From assembly GCA_904066235.2 (NCBI GenBank), contig CAJFCV020000003.1, forward strand, positions 9,052,001-9,116,000: 64,000 bases of DNA. Direction: 5' to 3'. The stretch is from Bursaphelenchus xylophilus. Its lineage: Eukaryota; Nematoda; Chromadorea; Rhabditida; Aphelenchoididae. Below, one piece after another: positions 26,266-37,149 of the stretch; position 1 is the first letter of the stretch; each line of letters opens with the position of its first letter. Both the position numbers and the translations under genes were made by a program. Below the pieces are notes generated by a model. That model was not told the origin of the DNA. It saw only the letters and a program-made list of their open reading frames with translations, and ran no database searches.

Positions 26266-26353
26266 AAGTACAAATCCAATTTGACTTTTATTCGACTGTA
26301 AATACAAGAAAAAAAGGGTCCAAAACAGTGTCTAATGCCCAAATTTGCCTAAC

Positions 26354-26389
26354 TTTATTTGAATATTGTGAATACAAAGACGAAATAAA
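26354..26389. terminator. Overlapping poly(A) signals of convergent ptp-1 and co-SMAD genes
   Basis: On the plus strand AATAAA lies at 26384-26389, 119 bp after the ptp-1 stop. On the minus strand AATAAA (TTTATT here at 26354-26359) lies about 150 bp beyond the co-SMAD stop. If both are used, the two messages end within the same 40 bp and their tails overlap antisense. Inferred from hexamers and spacing only. Confidence 0.5.
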
Positions 26390-26507
26390 GAGTTTATCCC
26401 AATAATTACATGATATTTTTGGCGCAGAGACCGGCGATTTGACATGGTATACACATATGCGGAGTAAAGTAATATAACGGGTTGGTCTTGACAAAAAATC
26501 GACAGAA

Positions 26508-29500
26508 TCACTCAGTTTTCCTCAAAATCCCGTTGAGCAGTTGCAGCGGTCGATGCAACTGAACCTCCACCCAGCAGGGCGTCTCCTTTATGGTGGATCT
26601 GTTGTAGCCGGTGCCCCAACCCTTCACAAAACTGATGGCCAAAGTGCAACAGACTCGTCGCAAATCGTCCACTCCAGTCCCCGCTCGCTCTAATACAGAG
26701 GGCGCTACGGCGTTCTGACCAATCCCGGCGACCGCGTAGGCTTGTGCAGCGACCGCAAGTTGTGCGCTTTGACGCTGCTCGCACATTTCGGAAAAGGCCC
26801 AGCGGAGGTCGAAGATCTGGAAAAAATTTTTTTTAAAAGGTTACTGTAAAAATTTTGGAACTGGGACCATTGGGGAAAAGTACGATTGGGGAAACCGAAA
26901 AGTATTATTTTTCTTCCATGCAAATCTCGAAATTAGGATAATCGAGGGTGCTGATTTCGAAAATAACACTCATTTTTTGATTCTTACTTTTTTCCTTAAG
27001 TAGTACAGGGTGGGCCACTCGAAACGGGTAAGTTTTTTCTTTGGATTTCTCCGCGGAGACTCCGCCGATTTTCCCGAAATTTAGATTTTTGTGTAGCTGA
27101 GACCCGCCATTTTTAACCGGTTGAATTTGAAAAAAATATATTTTGAATTGACCTTTCTATGCCTTCCCAAAATTTTGAAGAATTATTTTCGAGCCGAAAC
27201 CGCTAAAACTTTGAAAATTTTTGGAATGATTTTCAATTGACTTTCTCGGACTTGGAAAATTTTTGGCTTTTTTGGGGGAAATCGCGGAGTAAAAAGTTGC
27301 TAGTGCTCGCCTTAAACTTGTTTAAAAGCAAGTTGAAAGCCACAAGAGGGTTGTTTGTATTACCATTAGGGCACGAACATTCAAAAAAAAAACAAGATTT
27401 CAAAAAGATTGCAAAAGTCCACACAATTGGCAACGAGCCCCAGCTCCAAGTCATTGAAGCTTGGAGCCCAGCCCGATTAAAGATAGACGATGTTCACGAT
27501 CTGCAATTCGAGCTGTTCACGACTCTCATGACTCTCAAAGCTCCTACAAGTTTGTGCTGCGAGAGGAAATGGGCATTTCGGACTCAGATAGAAATATTAA
27601 TAATCAGGTCGTTAAATAAAATTGTTTTTACGACAATATTTTATCGTTATCTGAGGCAAAACTTGGAAAATTTCACCCAAAAACTCGAAAAAATGACCAA
27701 GTTTTCGAAATAATTCCAAAAATTTTCCAAGTTTTAGCGGTTTCGGCCCGAAAATAATTCTTCGAAACTTTGGGAAGGCATAGAAAGGTCAATTCAAAAT
27801 ATATTTTTTTTCAAATTCAACCGGTTAAAAATGGCGGGTCTCAGCTACAGAAAAATCTAAATTTCGGGAAAATTGGCGGAGTCTCCGCGGAGAAATTTAA
27901 AGAAAAAACCTACCCGTTTCGAGTGGCCCACCCTGTACTGTAAAGTAGTAATTTTGAATTTTTCCATAAATAAAAAAAAATTGCGGAAATACTGGATGTA
28001 GGGGTTTTCGAACGTGCTGGTCTCAAAAATTATGTTAACTTTTCCTCTAGTACTAAATAAATAGTACTATCTGATACTATGTAGTACGAAGTGAAAATAG
28101 GAGTACCAAGGACCAGAACAACACCACTAACACCGAAAGGCCAAATTTACACCTTGTACTACATAGTATCAGATAGTACTATTTAGTACTAGAGAAAAAT
28201 TTAACATAATTTTCGAGACCAGCACCTTCGAAACCCCCTAAATCCAGTATTTTTGGAAATTTTTTTTAAAATTACTACTTAACAGTACTACTTAAGAAAA
28301 AAGTAAAAAACGAACATGATTTTTGAAATCAGCACCCTCAAAAACCCCTAAATCCAGTATTTATGAAAAAAATTTAAAAATTACTACTTTACAGTACTAG
28401 TTAAGGAAAAAAGTAAGAATCAAAAAATGAGTGCCATTTCGAAATCAGCACCCTCGATTATCCTAACTTCGACATGGAAGAAAAATAATTTTTTTCTCCA
28501 ATCGTCCAACTGCGACAAATTTCGAGCCATAATTGAACCAAATAAGCTACAAACTCTACGAAAATTTACCTTTTTCTCCGCGCCGATACTAAACTTGTGC
28601 ACCGTGCTGCCATAGACCAACCCATGCTCAAAGTCGAGGAAATAGCTCCGAACGAACGCTCCTTTCTGCGACAAACAGGTCAGATAGACGTTCCCATCCT
28701 GGGTTTGTTTGATTTTGATCCCTCGGCCAATATGAATCCTAAAATTTGAAAAATCATCAAAAATTTCAGTTGAGGGTCTACTGTAGTATAATTTCAAACT
28801 CAAAAAATAATTTTAACTCGAGAACTGCTTGCGTCGTATTTTACCCACCTTGCTTTTTCGGATGCCTCACTTCTATGTACATTGGAGAGGGCGCCGAGAC
28901 AAAAACGGCCAAGTCTTGCCCCGGCCGGGTCCATTCCCCCATCGATGGTGACCTCGGCTTGATCTCGAGGAACCTTGAAGGTCTGGCCAATTTGTGTGTC
29001 CAGCTCGTAGTAGGAAATCGAACACCAATGGGAAACTGCTGAAATTTTCGAACTTTACGCTGGTTCAGACTTTTGATATTGTACTTGAAATTTTGATGCG
29101 ATAGGCAGATATTTTTGCAAAAAATAAAGCTGTTGGAGCTACAGACGTCTAAAAAGAATCTAAAAATCACAACTTGTTTAATTTTGCTTTATTCGCATGC
29201 TTCTTATATCAGTTTTGTCATCAGCATATTGCACTGGGTACGTTAATATAAAAATTGTTATATTTTATGGCTGAATACGAATAATAACACAAATCTTGGT
29301 ATATATGCAGTCTATAGGACAATAAGTGCTGGCAAGTATTCACAGAACGTATTTTACAAATACCATCGAAATATAGGCCTTTGAAGTTTAGAACCCACTA
29401 CTGTATGCCATCTTTTATATAATATAATATAAACTCTCAAATTCTTTTCCAAAAACCTTGGGTTATGCAATATTCTACTTGAAAATAAACTTACGACTAG

Positions 29501-31494
29501 TATTCGGTATCCTGACTCTACTCAAGTTACATCGCAACGAGTTGTAGCGCTGATTTCCAAAGTTGTTTCCATTTTCTTTGGATCCCGACGGAAAGTCCTG
29601 ATTCCCGTAATCCCTCGATTTCCAATGAATTTCCTTGTTCTCCGTGGGAGAGAGTTGCATAAACGACGGGATAGTCGTTGTGCTTATCGTATCGCCGGTC
29701 GGCAAATGCGACACCACATACGAAGGCTGTTGATGTGGGCCGTACATGAGGAAGGGTTTAATCGAGTCTTTTTGCTCCGCCATTTCCGGCGAATTCTGAA
29801 CACACATGTCCACATCCTGGTTGCTGTTACACTGACCGACTCCGTCCATCCGCAACGAGTTCATATCGATGTTGCCAATGGAGGAGGAGACAATTCGGTC
29901 GTAATGAAAGGGGTTTATACAGATCAAGTCGGGGTGATCCGAAGGGGTTGTGCAGACGGGAAGCTTCTGCAACTCGTTCTTGCTGACGTTGGGCCAACGC
30001 CAAATTCGTGTGTAGACCACGTGTGGGACACCTTTTCGACCAGCGACTTGTAATCGACCATCCAGCGATCGCTAAAGACATTTTGATTATTTTTTTGGAT
30101 TTTTTGAGGGGAATTGGTAAATAGAACGATTACTATGCTATTTTCTACTGCTAAAGTACTAGTATATGTTTCTAGAGAAGATGAAAATCTTGCGTAAAGA
30201 AGTGAAAAAGTTATTGGCAAACGCATTTTTTTGTCTGGCTGACTCTCCTCATTTTGCGTGCTCTCTCGTTGAAAATATTGTAACTCGGCTTGCGCTGAAG
30301 ACCGAGATCTGAAACTTTTAGAAAATGATTCTTGGTTAGTTTAGAGCCAACACACCAAATTTTGAGTAAATCTGAGCATTCCTCTTTGAGCACCAGGCAT
30401 TTCGTTGTAGGTAATGATATCTTTTCTTCCTTGTCTTTTACTATCTATAACTTCTTAGAATCCCAGTTTATCCTTGCAAAATCAGTTTTAAATTTAATTC
30501 GAAGCCATCGGAAGTTCCTGAGCTATCTTTTTATACAAAAATTCCACCAAATTCTACAGTAATTCACCTTTTATCATTTCCGGAGTAAACACAACTGATA
30601 AAGTATGTTTTTAATTCAAAAATTCCAATCGCCCTTGTCATCGCCAGTTTTGTCATCATTTCGAAATCAAAATATTTTCGATAAGAAAATCCAAAATATT
30701 ACGTAATAAATTGTAATCTTACATTGATGGTGACACATGACGTGGCTTGTTTTCCACTGGACGTAACCGCCGAGATCAACGCATCCAACTCCCGTTGTTT
30801 ATCCTTCAACTTTTTCACCAGACTTTCGATCGCTTTTTTTATGAAATCCGGGTCTTCTCCGCCCTAAAATTGCAAAGTAAATGTAACATTTGACTTACTT
30901 GATGATAGCAGAGGAGCACCTGAACCACTTGAGCGCAAGGATCTTGATTCGGATTCGAGGAAGAGGGTGTGGCCAGGGAATTACGGTCGATTTTTAGGTT
31001 CATACCAGATGGACCCGACTGAAATTTGGAAAAATAAAAAATTCGGTGGCAAAAAGTGAGCTTGAGTTTCTGTTTCATAAAATTTTTTTTTTAAAATGAT
31101 TTTTTGTTGAAAAAATCGAAAAATCCAATTTATTTTTGATTTTTTGCTAAAAAAATTAAATTTTTTTCTTATTTAAAGATTGCAAAATTCAAAAACTGAA
31201 ATTTAAAATAATTCCAGACAGTCTTATCTTCCATTTGCATTAAAAGATTTTGTTCAAAATTGATTTTTTCCATCAAAAAAACCAAAAAAATTAAATCCTT
31301 CCAAAAAATCCCTCAAAAATTTGCGCAATCCCCAAAACTCGTGCCCAAAACCCCACCTGCATCTGGTGCTGATCATAAGCGAACGTGGCGGGATGGGTTG
31401 GGGGTCGGGTCGCCAGGAATGGGTCCATCACTGGGCTCAGACAACCGGTTAAGGGCGAAGACGAGGGCTGTGTCGTCATTAGCCATCGAGGCAT
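26508..31494 (-). CDS. sma-4: Co-SMAD (SMAD4-type) transcription factor
   Basis: Seven exons, 5' to 3': 31494-31357, 31018-30899, 30863-30723, 30071-29495, 29038-28849, 28738-28570, 26816-26508; 547 residues, close to human SMAD4. Co-SMADs partner receptor-activated SMADs in TGF-beta/BMP signalling and enter the nucleus to bind DNA. The MH1 domain (about 66-195) has the basic hairpin [18 protein letters not shown] and all four zinc ligands, C129, C173, C184 and H189 ([11 protein letters not shown]). A Ser/Thr/Asn-rich linker follows. MH2 starts near 327 ([15 protein letters not shown]) and includes [13 protein letters not shown], an Ala/Gln-rich insertion typical of SMAD4, and [20 protein letters not shown]. 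There is no C-terminal SSXS, as expected for a co-SMAD. C. elegans has two such genes, sma-4 and daf-3; the symbol is the better guess from length. The last intron (26817-28569) is filled with transposable elements. Confidence 0.93.
26905..28490. mobile_element. Palindromic element in the last co-SMAD intron, split by a MITE
   Basis: An outer arm at about 26905-27003 (CTTCCATG..., GATAATCGAGGGTGCTGATT) is matched inverted at about 28385-28490 (AATCAGCACCCTCGATTATC ... CATGGAAG). Inner inverted arms lie at about 28010-28092 and 28167-28250 around TAGTACTATCTGATACTATG. The segment AAATCAGCACCCTCRA occurs twice in direct orientation on the right, about 105 bp apart. MITE family 1 copy B sits inside the left part, so the palindrome is older. 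Confidence 0.75.
27006..27935. mobile_element. Tc1/mariner-type MITE, family 1, copy B
   Basis: Ends CAGGGTGGGCCACTCGAAAC and its exact complement at the right, TA target duplications at 27004-27005 and 27936-27937. Long arms match copy A at 4015-4931, including CTCCGCGGAGACTCCGCC. The centre carries an open frame alignable with that of copy A. It is inserted in the left part of an older palindrome within the last co-SMAD intron. Confidence 0.9.
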
Positions 31495-33120
31495 AATTCC
31501 AAGAAGAGGGAGAGCGAACACTTTCCGCGGGCAGGTGAGTCCGATCGCAAAATGGGGCGAGGAGAAAAGGAGGGCTGGGGAGGAGCCACCGACGTCGCTT
31601 CGCTTCACTGGGCTCAGCTGATATTACACTTGAGGCTTGCCCAACTTGTACTTGATATCAGATATTTCGAAGTGGGATTTTGAGGCTTTTTCTAGTTGAA
31701 ATAACGTTGTAGATAGTTGTAAATTGAAGTGAAATGTAGCTTGACTTTTGATCTGACCTTATTGACGAGCCATTTGGTTCAGGGGAAATTTTTTGCCCAA
31801 AAAATGACTTATTTTTTCCTTTGTCCAAAACTCAGATTTCAAGTGAAAATAGGTCAATAAGTGATGATTCAATGATAAATCCAACCAAGTTCTGTGAATT
31901 TCTTATCGTCTAAAGGTGATTCAATATGAATGCAGTCGTATTTTAGCCAAAATTCCTTAATTTTCCACTGATGATTTTTTGCCAAAACTTGGCTCCCTTT
32001 GAAAAAAACGTCCAGCAAGTCTTACAGGAGCAAGTAGATCCAATTCCAGATATATCAGGGTATAATATGGCAAACTTTATGACGCTTAGCAAATTTTTGA
32101 TGACTTTTTTTCCAAGTCGAAGTTATAGAAAATCACTGTAGAAATAGGTGTCGTAGATCAGTAGAAATGAAATACCACAAGTGTAGTATGCAGTATGGGG
32201 GTTTTTTTCGTGGTGGAGATAATAGTAGTAATGTAGCTGATAGTTACAATAAATTATTTATTTCCAAATTTCAGCAAAATTCTGCTTTCTCCAATAATCC
32301 TTCGTTTTTTATTGATATAGGTGACGATAAATGAATTACAGAGTAGAATGAGCTCGTCAAATAGTTAGATAGCAGTTAAAATATCCAAATTTACCCAAAT
32401 TAAATCGATTTTCCTCAAATTTCGCTCAAAAATCGTTGATTTTCCCAATGAAATCGTCGAAAAAATGCGCTATGTTCGCGTAGTGAATAGTCAATAAAGG
32501 TATTATAAATAAACTCGTTCGTCGTGGTCGCGAAAAGCCTTCCAATCCAAAGCCGCCGTTCCCAACGAATTTGCGGTCGAATTTGGCTCCGATTTTTATG
32601 TAAAACAAAATAATTACTCGGTGGACGGTGGTGCGGGCAGCAATAAACTGATTCTGGGGGCAGAAAGGCTGTTAAATACCCCCCGCAATTTCCTTTCCCA
32701 TTCATTCGTCGCTCGTCGTTTGGCGGGTTTTATGGCAGAAGCGGCGAGAAAAGTTTTGAATTTATTGCTTCAAAAATCTGAGTGACATTTTTATGGCGCA
32801 AATTTCTTTTCCAATTTTTTTTTTTGGCGTTGGGTAATTTATTTTTTGCGACGGGGGAAATATGTCGGTGCGGGAACGGTGTTCGCCTCCTCGCGCGTTT
32901 GTTTTTTGTGAACGCACTCGGAGTTGATCCGAAAGGACTTGCACTTTTAAAGGGAAGAACGGTTTTTCTTTGCCCCATGGCGGTTTTATGTTTTCGCCGC
33001 CGACAATGATTGTTTGTCGATGCAATTTGCAGGTTCTTTATGGCTCTACGCAGTCAATTCACATGATTTTCGAACGGGTTTCGAGGTCGTTCTTTCTTAC
33101 TGTATGTTATAGTATACGTT
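31495..33120. other. Region upstream of the co-SMAD gene
   Basis: No coding exon is supported. A GC-rich patch at 31495-31620 directly before the co-SMAD ATG is probably its promoter or 5' UTR. The rest is AT-rich with scattered GC-rich patches (32520-32730, 32850-33010) that stay open in several frames on both strands without resemblance to any family. Confidence 0.4.
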
Positions 33121-33336
33121 AGGTGAGTACTCAAAGTCGAATGCTCAGGTTTTCTTCAAACTTGGCAAACACACTCTGGATAGGCCATAATTTAATACTT
33201 GAAAATTTTAGCTCTTTGCTTGCAGGGATAGCCGAGATATTTTTAATTTTTTTTCTAGACTAGAGACTATGGAAAATGAAGAGAGACGGCCAAAGTTTCG
33301 GAAAATCCAAGGCTAAACTTCCACTAATATCTCTCA

Positions 33337-34230
33337 CAAGGGCTCGGCAAAACCTCGTCCCCTGGTTTCTTCTTGAAACATATACCATTTGAAAGAGCGC
33401 AAAAAACTGGTCTAGGATCACCCATAATTTGCTGCTAAGATCCTCTTACATACTAGCTAGCGAGCATTTTTTAGTTCTAAGCCAGCCTCACCCTTCTTTC
33501 AAGAAAACAAAAGCGATCGATTTCAAAAGCACAGCGGAGCAGTGCTTCGGTGGCCTAGTGGGGTAAGGCGCTCTACAAGGAGGACGTGCGGACCAGGTTC
33601 GAATCCTCTTTTGAATTTTTGGATTTTTTTGGCTATTATGGAATGAAGAAGGCTAGCATGTAGCCTTTAATTTTAAATTGATTTTTGGGGTACGCTAGAT
33701 TGGTTTTACTAGAAAAATCGATAGGTTTTTAAATTTTTTATGATATAGGTGTCATTGACCCTGCAGTGGGCATCCAAGATGGTTGAAACTTTCAACGGCT
33801 TTAATATTTTTTGCCAGGAATGCCCATTTACGGACAGCACGTGAAAAACGAGCCTGAAAACGGTATACATGTTTGAAACCTCCTAGTATGACTCGGGTTA
33901 CAAGACCTGAAACATCGCCTAATCACTCGTTGAGGGCATCGACCTGAGAGTTTCAAGCTCGGAAAAAAATTATGTTTTTTGATCTTGATTGAAGCGTCCA
34001 ATGTCATAGGTGACTAATATTTGTATGAAAAGTGATTATTCGATCTCGTTGGCATCTCAGAAGAAAAGGTTCCCTAAGTCTAATTGGGAATTTTGAAAAA
34101 AGTTCGCTAGCTAGCACGTAAGTGAATCTTAGCAGCTAATTAAAGGTGATCCTAGACCAGTTTTTTGTGCTCTTTCAAATGGTGTATGTTTCAAGAAGAA
34201 ACCAGGGGACGAGGTTTTGCCGAGCCCTTG
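33337..34230. mobile_element. Large palindromic element enclosing a tRNA-like sequence
   Basis: The arm at 33337-33465 (CAAGGGCTCGGCAAAACCTC ... AACTGGTCTAGGATCACC ... GCTAGCGAGC) is matched inverted at 34104-34230 (GCTAGCTAGC ... GGTGATCCTAGACCAGTT ... GAGGTTTTGCCGAGCCCTTG) with modest divergence. The loop of about 640 bp has no open frame of note but holds a sequence with perfect tRNA promoter boxes. The DNA just left of the palindrome (33140-33260) is distantly similar to the arm of MITE family 3. Confidence 0.75.
33543..33615 (+). other. tRNA-like (Pol III promoter) sequence
   Basis: Box A TGGCCTAGTGGGG and box B GGTTCGAATCC are both perfect to consensus, spaced as in a tRNA. The D stem (GCCT with AGGC) pairs and the T stem pairs at three of five positions. 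A T-rich run follows, as in Pol III terminators. The anticodon arm does not fold (CTCTA has no TAGAG partner) and the acceptor stem is poor, so it is unlikely to be a working tRNA. A tRNA-derived SINE head or a decayed tRNA captured in a palindromic transposon are both possible. Confidence 0.6.
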
Positions 34231-34257
34231 TCAGTAAAGTTTACTCTAATTTTGGCC

Positions 34258-34352
34258 AACTTTCATTGACATTTACGATTCCCACCACCCTAATTTCCCC
34301 TGATATTGTAGTAGATACATTAGTCATCATTTCAAATATAACTTCTTTATCT
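34258..34352. repeat. 95-bp direct repeat, left copy
   Basis: Runs from AACTTTCATTGACATTTACG to TTCTTTATCT and matches 35547-35641 in the same orientation at high identity (GATATTGTAGTAGATACATT is identical). The two copies flank a hAT-like element plus a family 3 MITE. The right copy lies just beyond the 3' end of the dehydrogenase gene. It is far too long for a target-site duplication, so a local duplication is the likelier origin. Confidence 0.85.
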
Positions 34353-34356
34353 GACA

Positions 34357-35107
34357 TAGACATGGCTAGTGGGCCGGGCCGGGCCGAATGAGTTTTAAGG
34401 GCCCCGGGGCCGGGCCGACCTCTTCCGGCCGGGCCGGCCGGGGGCCCCCGCCAGGCCCCCAATCGGCCCCCAATGACTAAAATTCCCAGTCTCAAAGCGA
34501 AAATTAGGCTTGCCAATAAAAATAAAACGCAGAGCCAAGAACCGATTGGGTCTTTTGAAGTATATACATGGCAATGGTTGGTAATTTTTTGTTTCAAAAA
34601 CTTTTTTTTCGATTTTTATAACAAAAAATGGGGGCTAAGGTAGTACAACCCCCAGTCCAGTTCAGCCCCCCTTGACCCAGTATAAGCCCCCTAATCCAAT
34701 CTGAAGCGCCTACTCGGGATTGGGTTCTCTCGGCTACGGTCAGCGTTGCCTGAACCACAAGAACGAATTTGGACGGTAACTGGGGGTCTCAGCTAAAACG
34801 CCGGGGGTCATTTTACTCTAATTTCCATTTTTTGTATTATTCTAATTTTTTACTTATGGGGTGTGTGAAATGGACAAAACAGTGGGGGTTTGAACTACCA
34901 AAGCCCCAAAAAAATGTGTTATATCTCGTAATGAATGCAGTATTTATATTTACAGTTCGGCCCCCGGTCGGCCCCCGGCCCGGCCCGGCCCCCTGGGGGC
35001 CGGGCCGGGCCGAGAAAATTTGAAGGGGGCCGGGGCCGGGCCGACCTCTTCCGGCCCCCGGGCCGGGCCGCGATTTTCGGCCCGGCCCGGCCCCCCAGCC
35101 ATGTCTA
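34357..35107. mobile_element. hAT-like non-autonomous element with GC-rich ends, copy 1
   Basis: Terminal inverted repeats TAGACATGGCT / AGCCATGTCTA are flanked by a perfect 8-bp duplication ATCTGACA (34349-34356 and 35108-35115), the target-site length of hAT transposons. Both subterminal regions are built of GGGCCGGGCC units; the centre is ordinary AT-rich DNA without a transposase. The right duplication includes the first two bases of a family 3 MITE, so this element inserted later than that MITE. Confidence 0.88.
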
Positions 35108-35113
35108 ATCTGA

Positions 35114-35545
35114 CAGGGGAAGTACTCCAAGTGCGACGCTCAGATTTTCTTTACATTTTGCACACACGTCGGGCATCAACTAAATATCAATTCCTGAAAG
35201 TTTTAGCTCGCGCTTTGCAAGCGCCGCCGAAATATTGAACGACCTTTGCCGCCGAGAGAGTAGGCTAAACGCGGAGAGCGGTCAAAGAGAAAAACACTTT
35301 TTTGATCATAACTTTGCTAGTTTCGTGCGGAAAAATTTTATTTTTTGAGGCATAAATAGCCATGAAACTTTTTCTGCCGAAATTCGGCGAAGAGTGTCAA
35401 ATTTTCGCCAACTTTCGATCTAAAAATCTCGGTTGTTTCTGCAAAGCGCGAGCTAGGATTCTCGCATATATTTTTTTAAAAATCATTCTAAATTTGTGCC
35501 AAGTTTCATCAAAATCTGAGCGTCTCACTTGGGGTACTTCCCCTG
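35114..35545. mobile_element. MITE, family 3, copy B
   Basis: Starts CAGGGGAAGTACTCCAAGTG and ends GGGGTACTTCCCCTG followed by TA. Arms carry GCGACGCTCAGATTTTCTTT and its complement. The left TA is not seen (GA instead), either mutated or disturbed by the hAT-like insertion at its border. Confidence 0.85.
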
Positions 35546-35546
35546 T

Positions 35547-35641
35547 AAGTTTCATTGACATCTACAATTCCCACCACCAGAATTTCCACCGATATTGTAG
35601 TAGATACATTAGTCATCATTTTAAATAAAAATTCTTTATCT
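35547..35641. repeat. 95-bp direct repeat, right copy
   Basis: Partner of 34258-34352. It lies 55 bp beyond the stop codon of the dehydrogenase gene on the minus strand and contains a GATAAA-like hexamer in that orientation, so it may carry the gene's original 3' end. Confidence 0.8.
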
Positions 35642-35695
35642 CAACTAAATAGGTTAAAAACAAACTATAAATAAGATTCCTCAACGGTTACTATC

Positions 35696-36921
35696 TTATT
35701 TCTGGTTCTTCAGGAATTTATAGACCGATCCAAAATCTTTGTCTCCAAATTCCGGCGAATTGGCCAGAACTCGATAAATTTGATGGGCCAGCGATCCCAG
35801 CGGGGTTGGAACACCGACTTCAGTGGCCGCGTTCTGTGCCAGACCCAGATCTTTCGTAATCAACTTGTTTCCAAAGCCTCCGGCGTATCCGCGTGCAGCC
35901 GGGACATTCTCCATGACGCCTGGGACCGGATTATAACTATCCGTGCTCCAGCAGCGGCCAGAGCTCGTGTTGATAATCGCTGAGAGAACTTTGGGATCCA
36001 AGCCGAGTCTAAAGATCAAAATACAATGGAAATGGACTTACTTTTCTCCGAGATTCATCGTTTCAGCCACTCCAATCATATGAATTCCCAAGAGCATATT
36101 GTTGCAGATTTTCACTGATTGACCCGTACCAACATCACCACAATGAACCGAGTTCTTACCCATTTGCTGGAAGAAGGGGAGAGCTCGCTGATATGCATTT
36201 TCGGTTCCACCAACCATGAAAGTTAAGGTCGCGTTTTCGGCACCTGAAGGATAATATAAATTACATAGGATATTAGCTCCAGGGACTTTCAAATAAAATC
36301 CACTAGGACACACATGGCTTGTTTGGCAAATCTAGACGTCTTTTCAATGAATTAAGGTCTGAATTTCTAAACTTTGGTCCCAGTCCAAATATTAGTCATC
36401 ATGGATAATATTAGCTAATATCTTGCCAATTTAAAGATCAACATGGTTCAAATTTAGAACAGAGTGACAGTAAAAAGCCCAAATTCTGTTTGTAACATCC
36501 ATTTCCCTCACCTGTAACTCCACCGGACACAGGAGCATCTAGAAATTCGGACTTTTTTTCTCTCACTTTCAGCGCCAACTCTTTCGCAACCAACGGATTG
36601 ATCGTACTGCAGTCCACACACAATGAATCCGTCTTCAACGTCCTAAACACTCAACAAAAATCATAAAAGCACTTACTGAAACAACCCGTCTTTTGAGGAA
36701 TAGACCTCTTCCACATGACTACTATTGGGCAACATGGTGAATATTGTGGAGCTCTCTGCCCCAACTTCTGATGGAGTTTTGGCTACCGCTACTCCCAATT
36801 TCTTGAAGCTTTCAACTACGGACTTGTTGACGTCATAGACGACGAGTTGACGTCCATTTTTGACCAAATTTTTGGCCATGAAAGCGCCCATGTTACCCAA
36901 TCCGATGAACCCGACAGACAT
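35696..36921 (-). CDS. 3-hydroxyisobutyrate dehydrogenase
   Basis: Four exons, 5' to 3': 36921-36677, 36642-36512, 36243-36042, 36008-35696; 296 residues. The enzyme oxidises 3-hydroxyisobutyrate to methylmalonate semialdehyde with NAD in mitochondrial valine breakdown. The N-terminal Rossmann motif is GFIGLGNMG at residues 4-12, with VVYDVN closing the second strand. The family signature [20 protein letters not shown] binds substrate, and [11 protein letters not shown] holds the catalytic lysine. The C-terminal [20 protein letters not shown] is also typical of HIBADH. The protein starts almost at the Rossmann fold, so a classical mitochondrial presequence is not visible; a missed 5' exon is possible, but an AATTTAG acceptor lies 14 nt before this ATG, as for a trans-spliced start. 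It is 229 bp downstream of har-1 on the same strand, consistent with an operon. Confidence 0.93.
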
Positions 36922-37149
36922 GGTGGAAATCTTACCTAAATTAAGGCCGGATATACTTTATCAGCTACTATATGTTATCATCCCGTTATACACGACGATT
37001 ATTTACATTATACAAGCAAAAAATCGAGTTTAAATTTTAAAAAATACCCAAAAAATGGTCGAAAAATCGAGAAAAATTGTAAAAGTCGATAAAAATTTGC
37101 TAGATGTATTTATTCATACGTCAGCCTACAAAAGTCATAACAATATGAA

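Noticed and set aside
33543..33615. A functional tRNA gene
   Set aside because: Boxes A and B are perfect, but the anticodon stem does not pair and the acceptor stem is weak, so it is listed only as tRNA-like.
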